Assembly (NCBI GenBank): GCA_973895155.1
Contig: OZ316898.1
Location: 7,440,001-7,504,000 of the forward strand
Source of the DNA: Marsupella aquatica
Taxonomy: Eukaryota > Marchantiophyta
Reading direction: 5' to 3'
DNA length: 64,000 bases
Positions 51,759-62,755 of the stretch are shown here, piece after piece; position 1 is the stretch's first letter, and every line of letters begins with the position of its first letter. A program made the position numbers and the translations under genes. The notes under the pieces were generated by a model that had not been told where the DNA came from, did no database searches, and saw nothing but the letters and a program-made list of their open reading frames with translations.

Positions 51759-54700
51759 CTATTGCAAATCATCAACCTCATCATATTCCATTTGCCCAGG
51801 TTCATCATATGTCTCTCTCAATGTTAAGGGGATGTAGTCAGTCCCTGCCCGAGTTGGAAGTACAGTCTCATGACTAGGATGCTCGAATGCAGCATGGTCA
51901 TCCAAACTGAACTCTACTTTACTTCCATCCATCCGCCTGTTCCGTGCTTGGCTATGGCATACCACCCTCCAGCCATGTGACTCCTCCACATCTGCAAAGA
52001 AAGCCTGTTCAACTTGGCTAGGGAAAACAAAAGGCTCAGACCATTCTGGTACTCTGGACCTAAAATTGGCCAACAAGAACCCATCATGATCACGCTTCAT
52101 GGTGGACCTTGGTCTCTGCCACTCTGATTTCACCCATGATCCCTTCATCAATATCACTGGGACACTTGTGTTACCATAATTCAACACCCAAATGTCGGTC
52201 AACTCCCCCACGTAACCCATCTTCATCCACCCCCTCTGTTCTTCAGAGGTTCTCTGCTCAAACACAGAAATCAAACCACAATCATATGATACACAATGGT
52301 CACCCTGCTCATCCCTCACTCGATAATGATTTCCATAAGCTCTCATCCGTTTGTAGGTCAGAATAGACAATCGTGGTGGCACAGATAGAAGATACAAATC
52401 CTTCTCCATATCTGGGTGATGTCTACTATGCTCTCGAATTGTCACCCGAATCCACTGCTCGAACTGTGGGAAGGGATCCTGCTGCCCAGAGTGTGCAGCT
52501 TTTTGCATATCATATTCCCTGCAATATGAGGTACAGGCATAGTTAGGTCTAAACAACACATGACAACCTAAGATCACCCTTGGAACAGACAAGAAGCATC
52601 ACAACAAAGGCAAGTCAATTCAATCACTCACCTCCACCATGGTTGCATAGGCTCTGTGTTTGCCAGCACATATGAATGAGCCTTGTCTCGAATCGCAATA
52701 GGCAGCTGAACAGCACGTCCCACACCTTCAACAACCTCGCCACTCACTCCATCATCTTCACCAGATTTCCAAACTCTTGTCATAGCTTCACCAGACCCAG
52801 CCATGTACTCTGTTAGGAATCCCAACGTCTCATCCTTAATGTACCCCAATGCCATGGAAGCCTCTGGCCTGTAGTATGTTCTCACATGACCTTTCAACAA
52901 CTTCATGTATCGCTCCATAGGGTACATCCATCTGGTACTGACTGGCCCATACTGCCCTAGCTCTTCTACCACATGGATTAGGAGATGAGTCATAACATCA
53001 AAGAAAGCAGGGGGAAGTATATCTCCAAGTCACAGAGGACATAAGCAGCATCCTGCTTCAACTGCTCCAATCCTTGGGGATCCCACACTTTCACACATAT
53101 ACGGCGAAATACATTGCACAGTCGAAGAATGACATTACAGACTGGTTTCTGCATGAGACCTCTGAGGCATAGGGGCAGAATGTGCTGCATCAACACATGG
53201 TAGTCATGTGTTTTCATACTGCCAAGTTTATTCTTTGTAATATGCTTCTTGAAGGCACCAGCATAGCCAGAGGGCACTTTCAGACAGCTCAATCTATACA
53301 AGAATGTCTTCCATTCATCCTGTGTGCACACATAGGGAGCTTGGAACTTGAGAAGTACATTGGGATTGCTTGCATGGGGCTTCAACCAAAGGTGAGGGCG
53401 AATCCCCTTCTGTTGCATATCAGCTCGAACTGCTCCTGTATCTTTCTCACCCGACAAGAACTTCAGCAAGCTCTCACAAATATTTTTCTCAATGTGCATG
53501 ACGTCCACATTGTGTTTGCTGGGCTCGAATTCCTGCACTCCACAAAGCAAAGAATTCAACAACAGAAACACTAATTAACCACATAGGAGGATTGTAACCA
53601 ACATCAATCCACCATTGCTCCAATCTAAAATTGCAATCATACAGGGGCTGGAGGCTAAGTACATTACCCTCCAGTACTCCAACTCCAAGTCCATCAAGGT
53701 CTGTCTTTTCACACCGTGTTTCACCACTGGATCCTCAGGTTCTCGATCAGTGGCACTTCTCTTGTCCCAATCAGCCTTCCTGGCTGCCCACCTCAGGACT
53801 TGCTCTCTGGTGACCCTCTGTGGTGGGCCACGAAGCTTTGTTTTGTTGTTGAAGTGTGCAATTTGAGACCGTGTGTGCCTGTAAGGATGATCAACAGGCA
53901 GATACCTTCTATGCCCCTGAAATTTCATACTGTGCAGGGCATGTGACCACTCACTTGTCACATTTTTCCCACATGGTGTGCACCCCACATAGCCCTTTGT
54001 CACTCGTCCAGATATGATGCCATGGCCTGGGTAATCTGCTATATCCAGCAAACAAATTGCATGCAGTCTAAAGGGGCTGGGTCGAAGAAGCCCCTTCAGA
54101 ACATCATGGGTTAACACCCCTTCTATCCACAAAGTCTTCCACTCTTCCACTGCTGGAGCCAACATGATATCTATGAATTGCTCGGTCACAGAAGCTGGTC
54201 CAGGGATTAACAGCACCATCATGACAAAAAACCTCTTTGTAGTCATCCATGGGGGAAGGTTGTAATTTAGCAGCATAACCGGCCAACATGAATAACGGTT
54301 GTTTTTGTCTCCAAATGGGTTTACTCCATCCAGTGATAGACCAAATCTAAAGTTCCGCTTCTCTGCAGCAAACTGTGGCCACCTCTCATCAACAAATTTC
54401 CAATGGTTGGAATCTCCAATGTGACGCTGCAGGCCATCACTGCTCTTGTTATCAGGAGTCCATGTCATCAGCTTGGAAATGGCAGGGCATCTAAACAGAC
54501 GTTGTAGTCTAGGAATGAGAGGAAAATGACGAAGAACCTTGGCAGGGTGTGTACATTTCCCTACATTCTTGTACCTGTGCTTACCACAATGAGGGCATGT
54601 CAATTTATCTGCATGCTCTTTGCGAAAGAGAACACACCCATCAGGGCATGCGTCAATAGACACATAGTTCAGCCCAAGGTTAGACATCAATTTCCTAGCC

Positions 54701-55470
54701 TCGTACATATTTTTTGGAATTGAATTACCATCTGGTAACACATTTCGGCGCAGGAAGGTCAACAACTCTGTCACAAATATATTGGGAACATTGTGATTGC
54801 CACAGATGTTCAACAACAACACGACAAAACCCAGCTTGGAGCAGTTCGACCCCTCGTAGATAGGAATGCAAGCTTCTTTGATGTGTTTTGGGCCCCCAAA
54901 CACCCACTCCCTCTCTGCTGCACCTTCCCCAATGTCAAAGTCAGGTTCAGCTTGGCCGTCGCCAATGTGTGGCTGCGGTTCATTGTCCTCTTCTGATTCC
55001 ACTGTGTCGTAAAAAGCATCAAGGTCTTCAAAAATCTCTTGAACCATTCTTGGGACATCCATCCCACCGTCCTCAGTGACTGCCTCTCCATCTCCATCTT
55101 GGTCATCCACGTTCTCATGTTGGACCCCAGGACCATCCTCTGCACAGTCTATGTCCTGCTCTACGTAGTCTCTACGCCTAGCTGTATTAGAATCCACAAA
55201 GTCAGCTCTCCACTCTTCATCAGAGGAGTCTTCTTCTGCTGGTACATTCCAAACCCTCCACCGAGGGTGCCTTTCATGCCGCAGCAGGTGAAGGTGCACA
55301 GTGTTCAAACTCAACGACTTGAATCCTTGGCACTGTGTGCATGGGCATCTCATCCTCCTACTCCTACCTTGGGCGGCCCGGGCTTGTTCACGCATCCACA
55401 ATTTAGAATCATGATGCCTAATCCTAAATGGGTTGTGAAGAGGCAACCTTGGAGCCATCACTATACACAC
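51759..55470 (-). pseudogene. CACTA TNP2-type transposase, three exons, one frameshift
   Basis: Exons: 55470-53668, 53532-52632, 52518-51759. Splice donors GTAATG and GTGAGT and acceptors GTGCAG and TTGCAG fit, and phases agree if one base is restored in exon 2. Residues ~23-75 are the transposase-associated Cys/His domain (MRCPCTQCQGF, HLLRHERHPRW). Residues ~330-560 are Transposase_21: SDGLQRHIGDSNHWKF, FRFGLSLDGVNPFG (catalytic Asp) and LLDIADYPGHG (second Asp). Exon 2 has HNVDVMHIEKNICESLL and MKTHDYHVLMQHILP; exon 3 has the C-terminal block ending near EPFVFPSQVEQAFF. The run of five G at 53011-53015 (plus strand) should be six. The start could be Met 55458. It would cut CACTA ends; the frameshift may be real or an assembly error. 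Confidence 0.9.
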
Positions 55471-55784
55471 GCACTTAGCACCCTGTCATTTTATTATGCA
55501 AGTGAAAAATACACTTCCTGTTAAGGATTTCACCCCCGACTGTACTTGCCAAAATACGTAACGTTCCAAAAAAACAAAAAAACAAAAAATATAGGTGCCT
55601 GAGTCATGTACCTATTCTCAAGTGAATGAGACAAAATTCCTAAATGTTTGAGGGTGTCAACTCCTCCGCTGTCCTCACATGTACTGCCTCTGCACGTACA
55701 TCCATGACCATATCAGAGTCCAATCATGTATAGTCATAGACACAGGTGCCAGGTGCGAGACCGGTGTGAGATGTCCTCATCTTA
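55471..55784. other. Upstream of TNP2, no gene seen
   Basis: Contains an A-rich run at 55566-55590. Expected to hold the TNP2 5' leader on the minus strand. Confidence 0.45.
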
Positions 55785-56354
55785 CTACCACATCAAATAC
55801 GGATACCAATCCTGTTGTCGATGCCACTCAGCCTTGAGGTACTCAGGCATGTACATTAAGTCATCAAGGTCTAAACCCTGCTCATGCCATGGTGGTCTTC
55901 GATCCGTGCCTACAAGCAGTGGCAGCAGTGCCCTCCATGGTGCACATGTTGCTACCAAGTCCCTCCACTGGGTACTAATTAGTCTATATTTGCAGATATC
56001 TTGTGCGCCAGACACCACAAGAACCCTCGACCAGACATGTGTAAGAACTATATCATCTACCAAATCAGGCAACAAGGAACCACCTACAGCATCGTGCTTG
56101 TCTAACTCATCTGCTGAAAAGTAAATGTCCTCTTCCGACTGTGCATCCTCATTCACCACAGCATTCACAACACATCCAAGGTCTGCAGGCATTATCTCGG
56201 ATGGAGCTACACTCTGTCTGGTTACCAATCCACACAAGTAAGCCCAAGCAGTAGCCATGCACGATGCAACCCGTAGGAGGACCCTACATAGGGCCTGACG
56301 GTCTGGAAGAGGCAGCATACCCACCAAAGTCTTTAGCCAAACAGAGCCCAGCAA
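55785..56354 (-). CDS. F-box-like protein, single exon
   Basis: 189 residues. Around 94-140 the sequence LLPDLVDDIVLTHVWSRVL...YRLISTQWRDLVA resembles an F-box (LPDDLV..IL......YRLVSKQWRDLV), the motif by which such proteins bind SKP1 in ubiquitin ligases. The rest is not recognised; no LRR or Kelch repeats are present. It lies 315 bases upstream of TNP2, same strand, and 140 bases downstream of the BRCT ORF. It may be CACTA cargo or a fragment of a host gene. The F-box match is by eye and moderate. Confidence 0.5.
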   Translation of the reverse strand: MLGSVWLKTLVGMLPLPDRQALCRVLLRVASCMATAWAYLCGLVTRQSVAPSEIMPADLGCVVNAVVNEDAQSEEDIYFSADELDKHDAVGGSLLPDLVDDIVLTHVWSRVLVVSGAQDICKYRLISTQWRDLVATCAPWRALLPLLVGTDRRPPWHEQGLDLDDLMYMPEYLKAEWHRQQDWYPYLMW

Positions 56355-56494
56355 GTAGATTCACAGTCATACCCCACGCAGCAGGAAACAACAATCACTT
56401 CAACTGCGACCAACCATGACAAGATGAGTTAGTTCAAGGATCACATTTATTACAAAATTGTGATTTATACAAAAATATGAGGGACTCCTACTCC

Positions 56495-57358
56495 TCACTC
56501 TCTCCCACCTTTGCTAAGCATACATCTCCGCTGAATCTTGGAGGGCCAGGCCTCAAAAATATCAAAGTCCCAAGCATTCTGTCGCTTCCCTCTAGCTGCT
56601 GATTCCAGAAGCCAATCAGGGGAAAGCACCCAAAGATTGTTGTTCATGACAAAATCACGCATTGTTGTCTTAAAGAATTTTCTGCATATTTTCATGTATG
56701 ACAGACCTACAACATGAGTGGAGGTTTCTGTTAGACTCTCCTCCACTGTCCCACCTAGCTCAACAACTATAGACTTGTACAATCTGCACTTAGTCTCCCC
56801 AATTCCTTCTTCTGCAAATACCACACTGAACCCCTTCATAATGGTATTTCTCTCCTTGCCATGCTCATTCAATATAGCATCTGCACGCATAGGATGGTGT
56901 CCTATGTTGACAACAGGTCCATATTGGACAGAAGCAAAGTTGGGTTTCTCTGCCGCTGCTTCATAGGCTTCCTTTTCAGCCAAAGCCTCTGCAGTGGCCT
57001 CCTCACTCTCCCACAACTCATATTGCTCAGTACTCTGTACACACCTATGTTTAAGAGAATCGGTCAGCCAAGAGACTTCAACTACTTTTAGACCTTGGTT
57101 GGTAATGGCAGAATCAATGAAGGACCATGACCAGTTGTTCATCACATCCAGCCATGTCCCCGCAACAACATGTGTAGTCTGTGGAGTGATGTCCTTGACT
57201 TCAGTCCCATGGAACTCTGAGAATCGTTTTTGTACGATTGGCCAACTCACTTGGGTGAACCCATAGTGGCCAGGAATCAAAATGGCTTTGATTCCAGCCA
57301 ACAGAGGTGGGTGGTCAACCTTTGTACGTTTCCTAGAGGCCATGTACACACGGGCCAC
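56495..57358 (-). CDS. Tandem BRCT-domain protein, single exon
   Basis: 287 residues. After a basic start (ASRKRTKVD, a possible nuclear signal) BRCT 1 spans ~20-110: IKAILIPGHYGFTQ, a THVVAGTW core and the conserved Trp in VVEVSWLTDSLK. A charged, probably coiled linker (SEEATAEALAEKEAYEAAAEK) follows. BRCT 2 spans ~173-265: MKGFSVVFAEEG, LGGTVEE, STHVVGLSY and LWVLSPDWLLESAARGKR. BRCT pairs read phosphopeptides or DNA ends in repair. Frame is intact and intronless; start could be Met 6. It is co-oriented with the F-box and PHD ORFs and TNP2. No catalytic domain is attached, unlike DNA polymerase lambda or ligase. Confidence 0.82.
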   Translation of the reverse strand: MARVYMASRKRTKVDHPPLLAGIKAILIPGHYGFTQVSWPIVQKRFSEFHGTEVKDITPQTTHVVAGTWLDVMNNWSWSFIDSAITNQGLKVVEVSWLTDSLKHRCVQSTEQYELWESEEATAEALAEKEAYEAAAEKPNFASVQYGPVVNIGHHPMRADAILNEHGKERNTIMKGFSVVFAEEGIGETKCRLYKSIVVELGGTVEESLTETSTHVVGLSYMKICRKFFKTTMRDFVMNNNLWVLSPDWLLESAARGKRQNAWDFDIFEAWPSKIQRRCMLSKGGRE

Positions 57359-57941
57359 CTAATCACTGCAGACCGGAAGATAATGCGTTCACCTGATAAT
57401 CGGAGGGCCCTTAAAATGCTGCGTTTATAACTTGGTCCAGTCCAGTCGTCTGGTGAGTCTCTGCTCCGATTCCAAACGGGAGAAATATTGGGACAAACGT
57501 ACTAGACACCTGCAAGCATGCACGTCATAGTTTGAATATGTGCCTTGACAATATTGAAGGTGACAAGTGCAATTGTTTTGTGATGCCACATACAGATGTT
57601 GTAAATGGGCAGACATTCAATGAGAATAGAAAATGTTGGTACACTTTAAGGGAATTCTCGCAAATTAAATAGCCTTGTAACTTATATGCTCATAATGAGA
57701 AGTCCTGATTTAATTTAAGCAGTGTCATGTAAGTCGTGATCAAAATGATTGCAGAGTTAAAAAAGTTCCTAGAAGGCTTAAGGGGAGTTTTTGAAGGCAT
57801 GTACCCAGGAACAAGTAATGAACTTAGGGTACTTGTTGCCTAAGCATCCTCTCCTACAGAGGTCCTTCTTCTCAAAATTGGAATGTCTGCAATCTCCAAG
57901 GTATCCACATCAGGTGCACTATGCATGTACATTATTCAGGT

Positions 57942-58622
57942 TCAAAGCCAAGAAATGTGATCTCTCATGGGAGTGTGCAAAGTAGGATCTATGGCATGGC
58001 GATGACAATAGAAGATCCATCGATCAACACCATGTGCAGAGTGATGATAGATGTGTCTGTCACAAGCATAGCCTTCTGCTTGACGCTCCTTCAAACAATG
58101 AAAGTGCCACATGGTGGGACACCTAACACAGTGGACTATGTCCACCCAGAAATCTTCATCGTGCTGACCACATGCCTTGCACTTATGAAGTGGGCAAGCT
58201 GTGGCAAGATCGGGCAAACATGAAAAACAAAAGAACCTCACACAATATCTGTCAGGGCATTTCCTAACAAGTGGTGGAGCATCAATAGAGCCCTCATAAG
58301 ACCCCAACTTCCCACACTGTGCACACTTAGCCTGCTTCTCCAAACAATCAGTGCACATCCAGCCTCCCTGGTGTGCTGACGGGAGGCCCACCCCTGGACA
58401 GTTGTTTTCTGCAGCAAGGTCAGACTCCGGGTTGAGGTGGAAATGCCTCATGCAAGGGCCCTCACATATGGCTAAGCCACCACCATCGTCACAAATGGCA
58501 CAACAATGAGCTGCCTTCTGGAAAATCTGACTTGCGGAGAAGTTACTACCATCTGGCCCAACTACACCTGTGTTGCTCACCTCTGTCCCCCGCTTCTTGG
58601 CTCGGATTTTAGGGCATGCCAT
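57942..58622 (-). CDS. EDM2-like PHD-finger cassette, single exon
   Basis: 226 residues, Cys/His-rich. A basic start (KIRAKKRG) precedes PHD 1: CAICDDGGGLAICEG, CMRHFHL, then CTDCLEKQAKCAQCGKLGS. A second zinc cluster has CPDRYCVRFFCFSCL and CPLHKCKACGQHDEDFW, a third CVRCPTMWHFHCL, and the end YCHRHAIDPTLHTPMRDH closely follows the end of the EDM2 PHD region ('YC..HEID..LGTP.RDH'). EDM2 is a plant nuclear protein that reads histone marks and affects H3K9me2 and poly(A) choice at transposon-containing genes. Only the PHD region is present here: EDM2's N-terminal and large C-terminal parts are absent. Intact and intronless, it looks like an isolated reader module, possibly captured by the CACTA element; a host gene fragment is the alternative. 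Confidence 0.82.
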   Translation of the reverse strand: MACPKIRAKKRGTEVSNTGVVGPDGSNFSASQIFQKAAHCCAICDDGGGLAICEGPCMRHFHLNPESDLAAENNCPGVGLPSAHQGGWMCTDCLEKQAKCAQCGKLGSYEGSIDAPPLVRKCPDRYCVRFFCFSCLPDLATACPLHKCKACGQHDEDFWVDIVHCVRCPTMWHFHCLKERQAEGYACDRHIYHHSAHGVDRWIFYCHRHAIDPTLHTPMRDHISWL

Positions 58623-59291
58623 GCCTACGCCTGAGACAGATAGTACAATTTAGTAGAGTGCACAGACAATACAATTTAGTGCAGTGTACAAAAAGTACAG
58701 TGTAGCATATAGACTAGAGTGGCAATTGCTACTGCAATGAAATGTTCACACACATGTGCAGAGTAGACATACTTTTTGGTTTGTTGAGCCCACACTAAAA
58801 ACTGATCCCCTCGTACAATAGCTCCACCTACACCTCAATTTTGTGGCTATGATTCACCAAAGGAGATCTGCAACAAGATTTAATGCATTTGAATCACATA
58901 TAACAGTCGTGACATGTAAAACAGGCATTTTTTGAACAGGATTGGTATCAAGCAGTGTGATCAGGGTTGTAATTTATACATCCTAAATAGGCTATGATAG
59001 TGAATGAGACAAATAAGTTAGGCATAAATCACTTTTTCCAGGTTATCACATGGCCCATTAATTCCAGTCTTTGAAAGGAGACTTTTAAGTGAGCTTGCTA
59101 GCCTCTTAAATTAGGATATTGTACTTAGTGCAGCCATAATAGGATAAGTTATGTACTGTTGACCGTAAACCCTGGACCCAAAATTGCTCATAATTCAAAA
59201 TCTTAAGTAAATATCCTCTCTGTTCAAGTCAAAGTGTTAAGTTATAGGTCAATGGTCTCTGGTCTGTGCATGCGGTGTGACAAGTGGTCTT
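58623..59291. other. No gene seen
   Basis: AT-rich. Short direct repeats of ACAATTTAGT(A/G) occur near 58645 and 58670. No coding or RNA signature. Confidence 0.45.
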
Positions 59292-59741
59292 CTACAGCGT
59301 GTGATCCAAACATGTGTAGACACCAAAGTGACCGGTGGTGGGGTCTGGGAGGGCAGGACAAGTGACATCGCCAGGCACACTGCAGGATGGCGAGTGGTTC
59401 CAGATGATACATTGTGCTCTGTGAAAAAACTGACATCCAAGAGAACGATCATCCAACTCTAGGCCAGAAGCCCTACAGGCAGGACAGTCATACTGGCAAC
59501 TGTGCACACACCCTTGGGCCCTAATTTGTGGCGGGTCATGTACGAGAGACAAAAATACCAAGGATGTTGGGAAGGGTGGAGAAGTAGGTACAGGGCGGCT
59601 GTAGTTATTCCTGGCAACAACTGGGTACTCAAAGTACCATGCAGACTGGGCTGGAAGGATCCCAAGTCTGACATACTCAAGGTGCAACATCTCTACCTTG
59701 CGTGCAAGCCGCACATGTTCAGCATTGCGGGTCCTCACCAT
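59292..59741 (-). CDS. Hypothetical Cys-rich ORF
   Basis: 149 residues, intact. The N terminus (MVRTRNAEHVRLARKVEML) is duplicated 500 bp upstream at 60242. The C-terminal half has many Cys/His (CVHSCQYDCPACRAS, FFHRAQCIIW), possibly zinc-binding, but no family is recognised. It continues the co-oriented series of the PHD, BRCT and F-box ORFs. Confidence 0.4.
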   Translation of the reverse strand: MVRTRNAEHVRLARKVEMLHLEYVRLGILPAQSAWYFEYPVVARNNYSRPVPTSPPFPTSLVFLSLVHDPPQIRAQGCVHSCQYDCPACRASGLELDDRSLGCQFFHRAQCIIWNHSPSCSVPGDVTCPALPDPTTGHFGVYTCLDHTL

Positions 59742-60600
59742 AAGTGTTGCTTTTGTGGAGTGTCATGTGTTCACGTCCTCTGATAAGCACCTTCGATCAA
59801 CAAGGTGAGCAGGAGCTGTACTTGCCTCACCAACAGCAACCAACCTTAAATTATCAGTTCCCACTCATTGTGTCATTCCATTGGTTCCAGCTAGGGGTCA
59901 CAATGTAAACATAGCATGAAACACTCCTAATCAACTTGCTTACAAACTACAATACCCAGAAAGAGTGAAAGTCTCACCCTCCAGTGAGCAGCAGAGAGGT
60001 AGTTCACTGGATGTGTTGATGTGCAGTTAAACCTCCACTATTGCTTACTTCCGGTGTATGCTGCTCAGTCGGAGACATATTAGTAGCAGCAAATTGCAAA
60101 TAATGGCCATAAGCAAACCGTGAGAGTACTCAAAGTACCATGCAGATTGGGCTGGAAGAATCCCCAGTCTGACATACTCAAGGCGCAACATCTCTGCCTT
60201 GAGTGCAAGCCACACATGTTCAGCGTTGCGGGTCCTCACCATAAATGTTGCTTTTGTTGTGATGTCCTCTGTTCACGTCCTTTGATGAGCAAGGCGAGCA
60301 GGAGGTTGACTTGCCTTGCCCACAGCAACCAACCTGCACTTATCAGCTCCCACTCACTAAATTGGTTCCAACTACAGGTCACAATATACACATAGCATGA
60401 AAGGTGCATAGTACATATTTGATGCTAAGTTCCTGAGACAAAGAGCATGTATATAAAACCATGTTCTCCATGGACATGTACATAAATCATATTTGGATCC
60501 TGTTTTTTCATCCAGAAAGATCGAAAGTCTCACCTTGCAGGTTGCAGCAAAGAGAAAACTCACTGGTTGTCGTGTTGTGCAAGTGAACCTCCACTGAGGT
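59625..60600. repeat. Tandem duplication with ~500-bp period
   Basis: Copy A ~59625-60045 and copy B ~60126-60600. Both start GTACTCAAAGTACCATGCAG and share long stretches through GTGAGCAGGAG/GCGAGCAGGAG, the CCAACTC...GGTCACAAT region and CGAAAGTCTCACCTTGCAG-like ends. On the minus strand each copy carries the same ORF start (59741 and 60242) and a donor-like sequence (CTGCAAG|GTGAGACTTTC in copy B). Copy B holds ~80 extra bases near 60420-60500. A short piece with the same TCTCACCTTGCAG recurs near 61955. Confidence 0.75.
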
Positions 60601-61640
60601 GGCAAAAAGCAGACAAAGCTTCAGGAAGATGGGAAAGATGATCCTCGCCCATCATCCCCTATAAAATCTACACATAGGACGGACGCCCGGGGACATTTAT
60701 CATGAAAATTGAAGATCCATTCAACAACTCCATGACAGCCTATTCCGCATTGTGTCCGCCCCATGCAAGCGAGGGGTGTTCAGCCGAGCTTAGTCTAACC
60801 ATGAATGATTGTTCTGGAAGCAGTTGCGACAATGTTTTGGTTTTTTTCTCCTATCCAACTCAATAGCTCACAAACATGGCATTGGACCCATTAACAAATT
60901 ATACTTGCCATCATTCTCAACTGTATTACATGGCCCACACTGCTGACGTCCCTGACTCTTAAGGGAAACTCATCTCCTGGGCCAGCAACATCTCAGATTC
61001 TTCAAAAATGAGAAACTATGAAGACTTCTTGAACTCCTATCCTGTGACTGTAGCATGTATGATTTGCTGGGACTGCAGGCAGTTCTGGATCCTGTTGCGG
61101 TTTATATACAGCAGCAACCTGAGCTCCATGAATTTGTTTTTAATAGACATGCGTTTGACCACGGCTACAACTCCAAAACAATCACCAAATCAAATCATAA
61201 CAAAACCCACTCGAAAGCTGAACACTAGAACACTGGAACACACTCAAACAGGTTCTGCAAGGATGGCTCTCTGTCGGATCGGCTAGAGAATCAGGCAGGC
61301 TTCCTATTACGGTCTGCTGAGAGCCTTACACTCTGGATTAGACTCTGAATCCAAACGCGAGTCTACGCTTTCCGTTGCTGGTCACAGCGACGGGCAATCA
61401 GGATGATGCCATGCCGAGTAGAAGAACAAGAAAGCATTCCATAAAAGGCACTGAGATGAACCGTATAGTAAAAGTGGTAGTACTTCCGGTAGCGCGACCG
61501 ACTCGCTATGTGACAGTCCGGAAAAAAGCTGAAAGGCTGAACTTAGGAGATAGATTCCGTGCTCAATGTGACAGGTTTTTTGAAATGATCAAGCCAAGGT
61601 GCAAAGGAAAACTGATTGAAGGTGGCATGGGAAAGTTGTC

Positions 61641-61882
61641 AATGCAGGAGAAACTCTTGCCTTAGAGTAACCTTGTAACCAGGTAACAATGCAGGAGAAA
61701 CTCTTGCCTTAGAGTGCTCGACGCTCCTTCAGCTGGATAGGGGCAGCTCCAAGTACACGGTCTGGTCCAATCACCACCTGCTTTGTTACAAGAAGGTGGA
61801 CTAAGCCACAGCTGACGTCAATCATGCTATAAAAAATGGACAGATGAGCCGTGCACAGTAAAAAATGGACAGATGAGCCGTG
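61641..61882. repeat. Two short direct duplications
   Basis: A 28-bp identical unit starting AATGCAGGAGAAACTC occurs at 61641-61668 and 61688-61715. A 23-bp unit AAAAAATGGACAGATGAGCC plus GTG occurs at 61831-61853 and 61860-61882. Confidence 0.85.
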
Positions 61883-62253
61883 TCACGGAAGCATATAGTC
61901 ATTCCTCAATATTAAACGAGACTATGAGAGGGCATATATAAGTTCACGACCAGGAAAGAGTCTCACCTTGCAGCACGGAGATTCTCAAAGCGCACCAAGA
62001 TGAGTCCTTGTAGCAGGTGAATGTTGGGCGGTGTCATGTAAGGCGCAAATCAATAGCTCGCTACCTCCTGTCTCCCCGTCTGTCTCCCGTGCACTTCTAC
62101 CTCCCCGTCCGACTTCCCGTCTGTCTCCCACGTACTTAAATTGAAGTTTTAACAAAAACTATCAACACCAAGTGCATCAAATGCCAACATATTCACATTG
62201 CAGAGCATAAAAGTAGTCACAGTTCATGAATCAGTTCCCTATCGAATCATGGG

Positions 62254-62755
62254 CACTACGCCGAGCACTGCGCAAGAGACTGGGATAGACACTGCAAACA
62301 TGGGGACTTTTGTTTGGCAAGAAATCTGGACATCAAACCTTCAGCAGCGGCAACGGGAAGCATTACATCAGACGAGTGGACATCAAATGAGCAGTCCAAT
62401 TATAGGCAAACGGCGACTGACATAGAAGAGGGAAAAAATGTGCATTGACATAGCGGACATGCGCGCATTGACATAGCGGAGGGGAGCAAAACTACATAAG
62501 CCAAGTGACCTTTTTAAGGCCCACAATTTCAAGGGGAGGGACAAAGAGAGCAAGCACTCCAATCTATTCAATCCCTTTCGCAAGTAGCCGCCGAAATCTA
62601 CTTCTTGGGGTCCAGCCCACGGATGTAGATCATGCAAGGTGGTCAATCACAGTAAGTGTAATCACTACGCCGAGCACTGCGCAAGAGATTGGGACAGAGA
62701 CTGCAAACATGGGGACTCACAGGCAAGAAATCTGGACATCAAACCTTCAGCAGCG
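62254..62755. repeat. ~95-bp direct duplication, 409 bp apart
   Basis: Copies at 62254-62349 and 62663-62755 share CACTACGCCGAGCACTGCGC at the start and CTTCAGCAGCG at the end, with a few substitutions and a small deletion in the second. Confidence 0.85.

Noticed and set aside
53532-53667. Read-through of TNP2 exon 1 to 53575 as coding
   Set aside because: A GTAATG donor at 53667 and GTGCAG acceptor before 53532 join the two conserved blocks exactly, so the tail is intron.
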